DNA of 64,000 bases. Source: Xanthomarina sp. F2636L. Its GTDB lineage: Bacteria; Bacteroidota; Bacteroidia; Flavobacteriales; Flavobacteriaceae. The stretch is from the NCBI RefSeq assembly GCF_026410195.1, contig NZ_JAPMLM010000061.1:145400-209399 (forward strand), in the 5' to 3' direction. How positions within the stretch are numbered: position 1 is the first letter of the stretch; each line of letters begins with the position of its first letter. A program made the position numbers and the translations under genes. This document shows positions 62,981-64,000 of the stretch, piece by piece. The notes below the pieces were generated by a model. That model saw only the letters and a program-made list of their open reading frames with translations, did not search any database and had not been told where the DNA came from.

Positions 62981-64000
62981 TTATTTGGTTCCTAAGTAGA
63001 TATATCCTGTAAAAGGTTTCAATCCACTATTTTTTAATGTTAGAATATAATAGTAAGTTCCATTAGGGACTTTATCTGCACCACCAATTGATGCTTTAGA
63101 AGCTGTACCATTCCAATCGTTTTGATAGTTACCAGATTCGTAAATCATAGCTCCCCAACGGTTAAATATCTTAACATCAATTACAAATCCACAATCTTCA
63201 ATTCCTGTAACTTCAAAATATTCATTCCACTGGTCACCGTTTGGTGTTACAGCTTTAGATATATTGACATTTTCACTACCACATGGTAATACAATACAAT
63301 CATCATTAATGTTTAATGTAACCTCTGTTGTACTTAAACAACCATTATCTGCAACAGAATAGCTAAATATATAGTCACCTAGTTCTACATCTGAAGGATC
63401 AAAGTAGCTGCCATCTAATACTGTACTTCCTGAGACTACAATCCAAGTACCTGACATATCTGCTCCATAGTAATAATCGAATAAATCGATAAGACCATCA
63501 TCAGAACATCTGCTATCACTTTCTAATGTAACAGTATCAGTCATCGTTACATAAACAATTTGAGAAGCAGTACCAATGTTACCACAAGAATCTGTAAACT
63601 CCCAAGTCCAAATAATTTCATAATCATTATTTGTTCCATCAAAAGAATTGTCTTCGTTAAAATCAGTTATAGTAACATCGCTTGAACAATCATCAAATAC
63701 TAATGTTGGTACATCTGGAATAACATCACAATTTACAGTTATATCAGATAGATCGTTTGTTACTATAGGAGCAGCTTCATCTCTCACTGTAATAGTTTGC
63801 GATACCGAACTAGAGTTGTTACAGCTATCAGTAAATGTCCAAGTACGCGTAACGACTACGTTACAAGGATCAGAACTATCAGTTGAATCTACAGGAGTTG
63901 CAACTACATCACCAGCACAGTTATCTGTTGCTGTTAAATCTATAGGAGCAGGTACATCATCGATACATTCTACTGTTATATCAGCCGGAGCAGCTGGAGC
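62981..64000 (-). CDS. Large adhesin with HYR-like repeats and gliding-motility C-terminal domain (partial, N-terminus off window)
   Basis: The frame is open from 64000 to the stop at 62981, so at least 340 codons are present and the gene continues rightward. The visible part has cysteine-paired repeats of ~80 residues (DEAAPIVTNDLSDITVNCDVIPD..., DSCGNIGTASQIVYVT, WSTF-type pieces), as in HYR adhesin modules, then the T9SS type B (gliding-motility-associated) C-terminal domain: VTPNGDQWNEYFEVTGIEDC...VKIFNRWGAMIYES...PNGTYYYILTL...GYIYL. It should be T9SS-exported with help from the PorP/SprF-like partner. Confidence 0.92.
   Translation of the reverse strand, partial: APAAPADITVECIDDVPAPIDLTATDNCAGDVVATPVDSTDSSDPCNVVVTRTWTFTDSCNNSSSVSQTITVRDEAAPIVTNDLSDITVNCDVIPDVPTLVFDDCSSDVTITDFNEDNSFDGTNNDYEIIWTWEFTDSCGNIGTASQIVYVTMTDTVTLESDSRCSDDGLIDLFDYYYGADMSGTWIVVSGSTVLDGSYFDPSDVELGDYIFSYSVADNGCLSTTEVTLNINDDCIVLPCGSENVNISKAVTPNGDQWNEYFEVTGIEDCGFVIDVKIFNRWGAMIYESGNYQNDWNGTASKASIGGADKVPNGTYYYILTLKNSGLKPFTGYIYLGTK

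Overview
The window is a chromosomal segment of a marine-type member of the Flavobacteriaceae (Bacteroidota). The evidence is low GC content, promoters of the Bacteroidota form (TAnnTTTG near -7, TTG near -33), poor Shine-Dalgarno sites, type IX secretion signatures (PorQ, a PorP/SprF-like protein, T9SS type A and gliding-motility C-terminal domains), a SusC-style TonB receptor with an N-terminal carboxypeptidase-regulatory domain, and many families found mainly in this group (DUF4294, DUF6452, DUF6048, CCC-motif membrane protein). The genus cannot be fixed from the sequence. No IS element, prophage, CRISPR array, tRNA or rRNA was seen.

Left part (1-13.6 kb): a truncated biotin carboxyl carrier protein, a PrsW-like protease, a NUDIX hydrolase, an M42 peptidase, DUF4294 and PAQR proteins, a ZIP transporter and two methyltransferases. 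They are followed by a cysteine-rich module: a MarR-type regulator with a four-cysteine tail, a DUF2024 protein, an exported protein and a thioredoxin-fold mini-protein. A similar palindrome overlaps or abuts the two promoters of this module. DUF6048, DUF6452 and rlmD close this part.

Middle (13.9-34.4 kb): rocD; a four-gene membrane cluster (DUF2752, CCC-motif, CD225/dispanin, DUF2752); three exported proteins, one T9SS-dependent and one built of three LEN...EY repeats; an Smr protein; a cysteine desulfurase; M23 peptidase and TonB receptor; a zapB-like gene and zapA, then a clear 6S-RNA-like structure, then rny; two tandem soluble PAS histidine kinases; and xerD.

34.6-38.9 kb: six consecutive small outer-membrane beta-barrel genes in two subfamilies of three. 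Most have their own near-identical CCGAAG/CTTCGG terminator. They lie between divergently placed xerD and aroQ and look like a lineage-specific tandem expansion.

Right part (39-64 kb): aroQ, lpdA, msrB, an M48 lipoprotein, a UMF1 transporter and a repeat lipoprotein. Next is an ECF sigma / anti-sigma / two adhesin-like proteins operon, then lon-porQ-cmk-rpsA, pyrR-pyrB, an unknown gene and rnz, pdxH, and a CAP lipoprotein. The window ends in a three-gene set (OmpA/TPR/PD40 protein, PorP/SprF-like protein, large gliding-motility CTD adhesin) whose last gene runs off the right edge.

Most of the window is housekeeping. The parts most worth a second look are the MarR/thioredoxin/DUF2024 module, the barrel array, the dispanin/CCC/DUF2752 cluster, the LEN-repeat protein and the repeat-rich gaps around the CAP lipoprotein.
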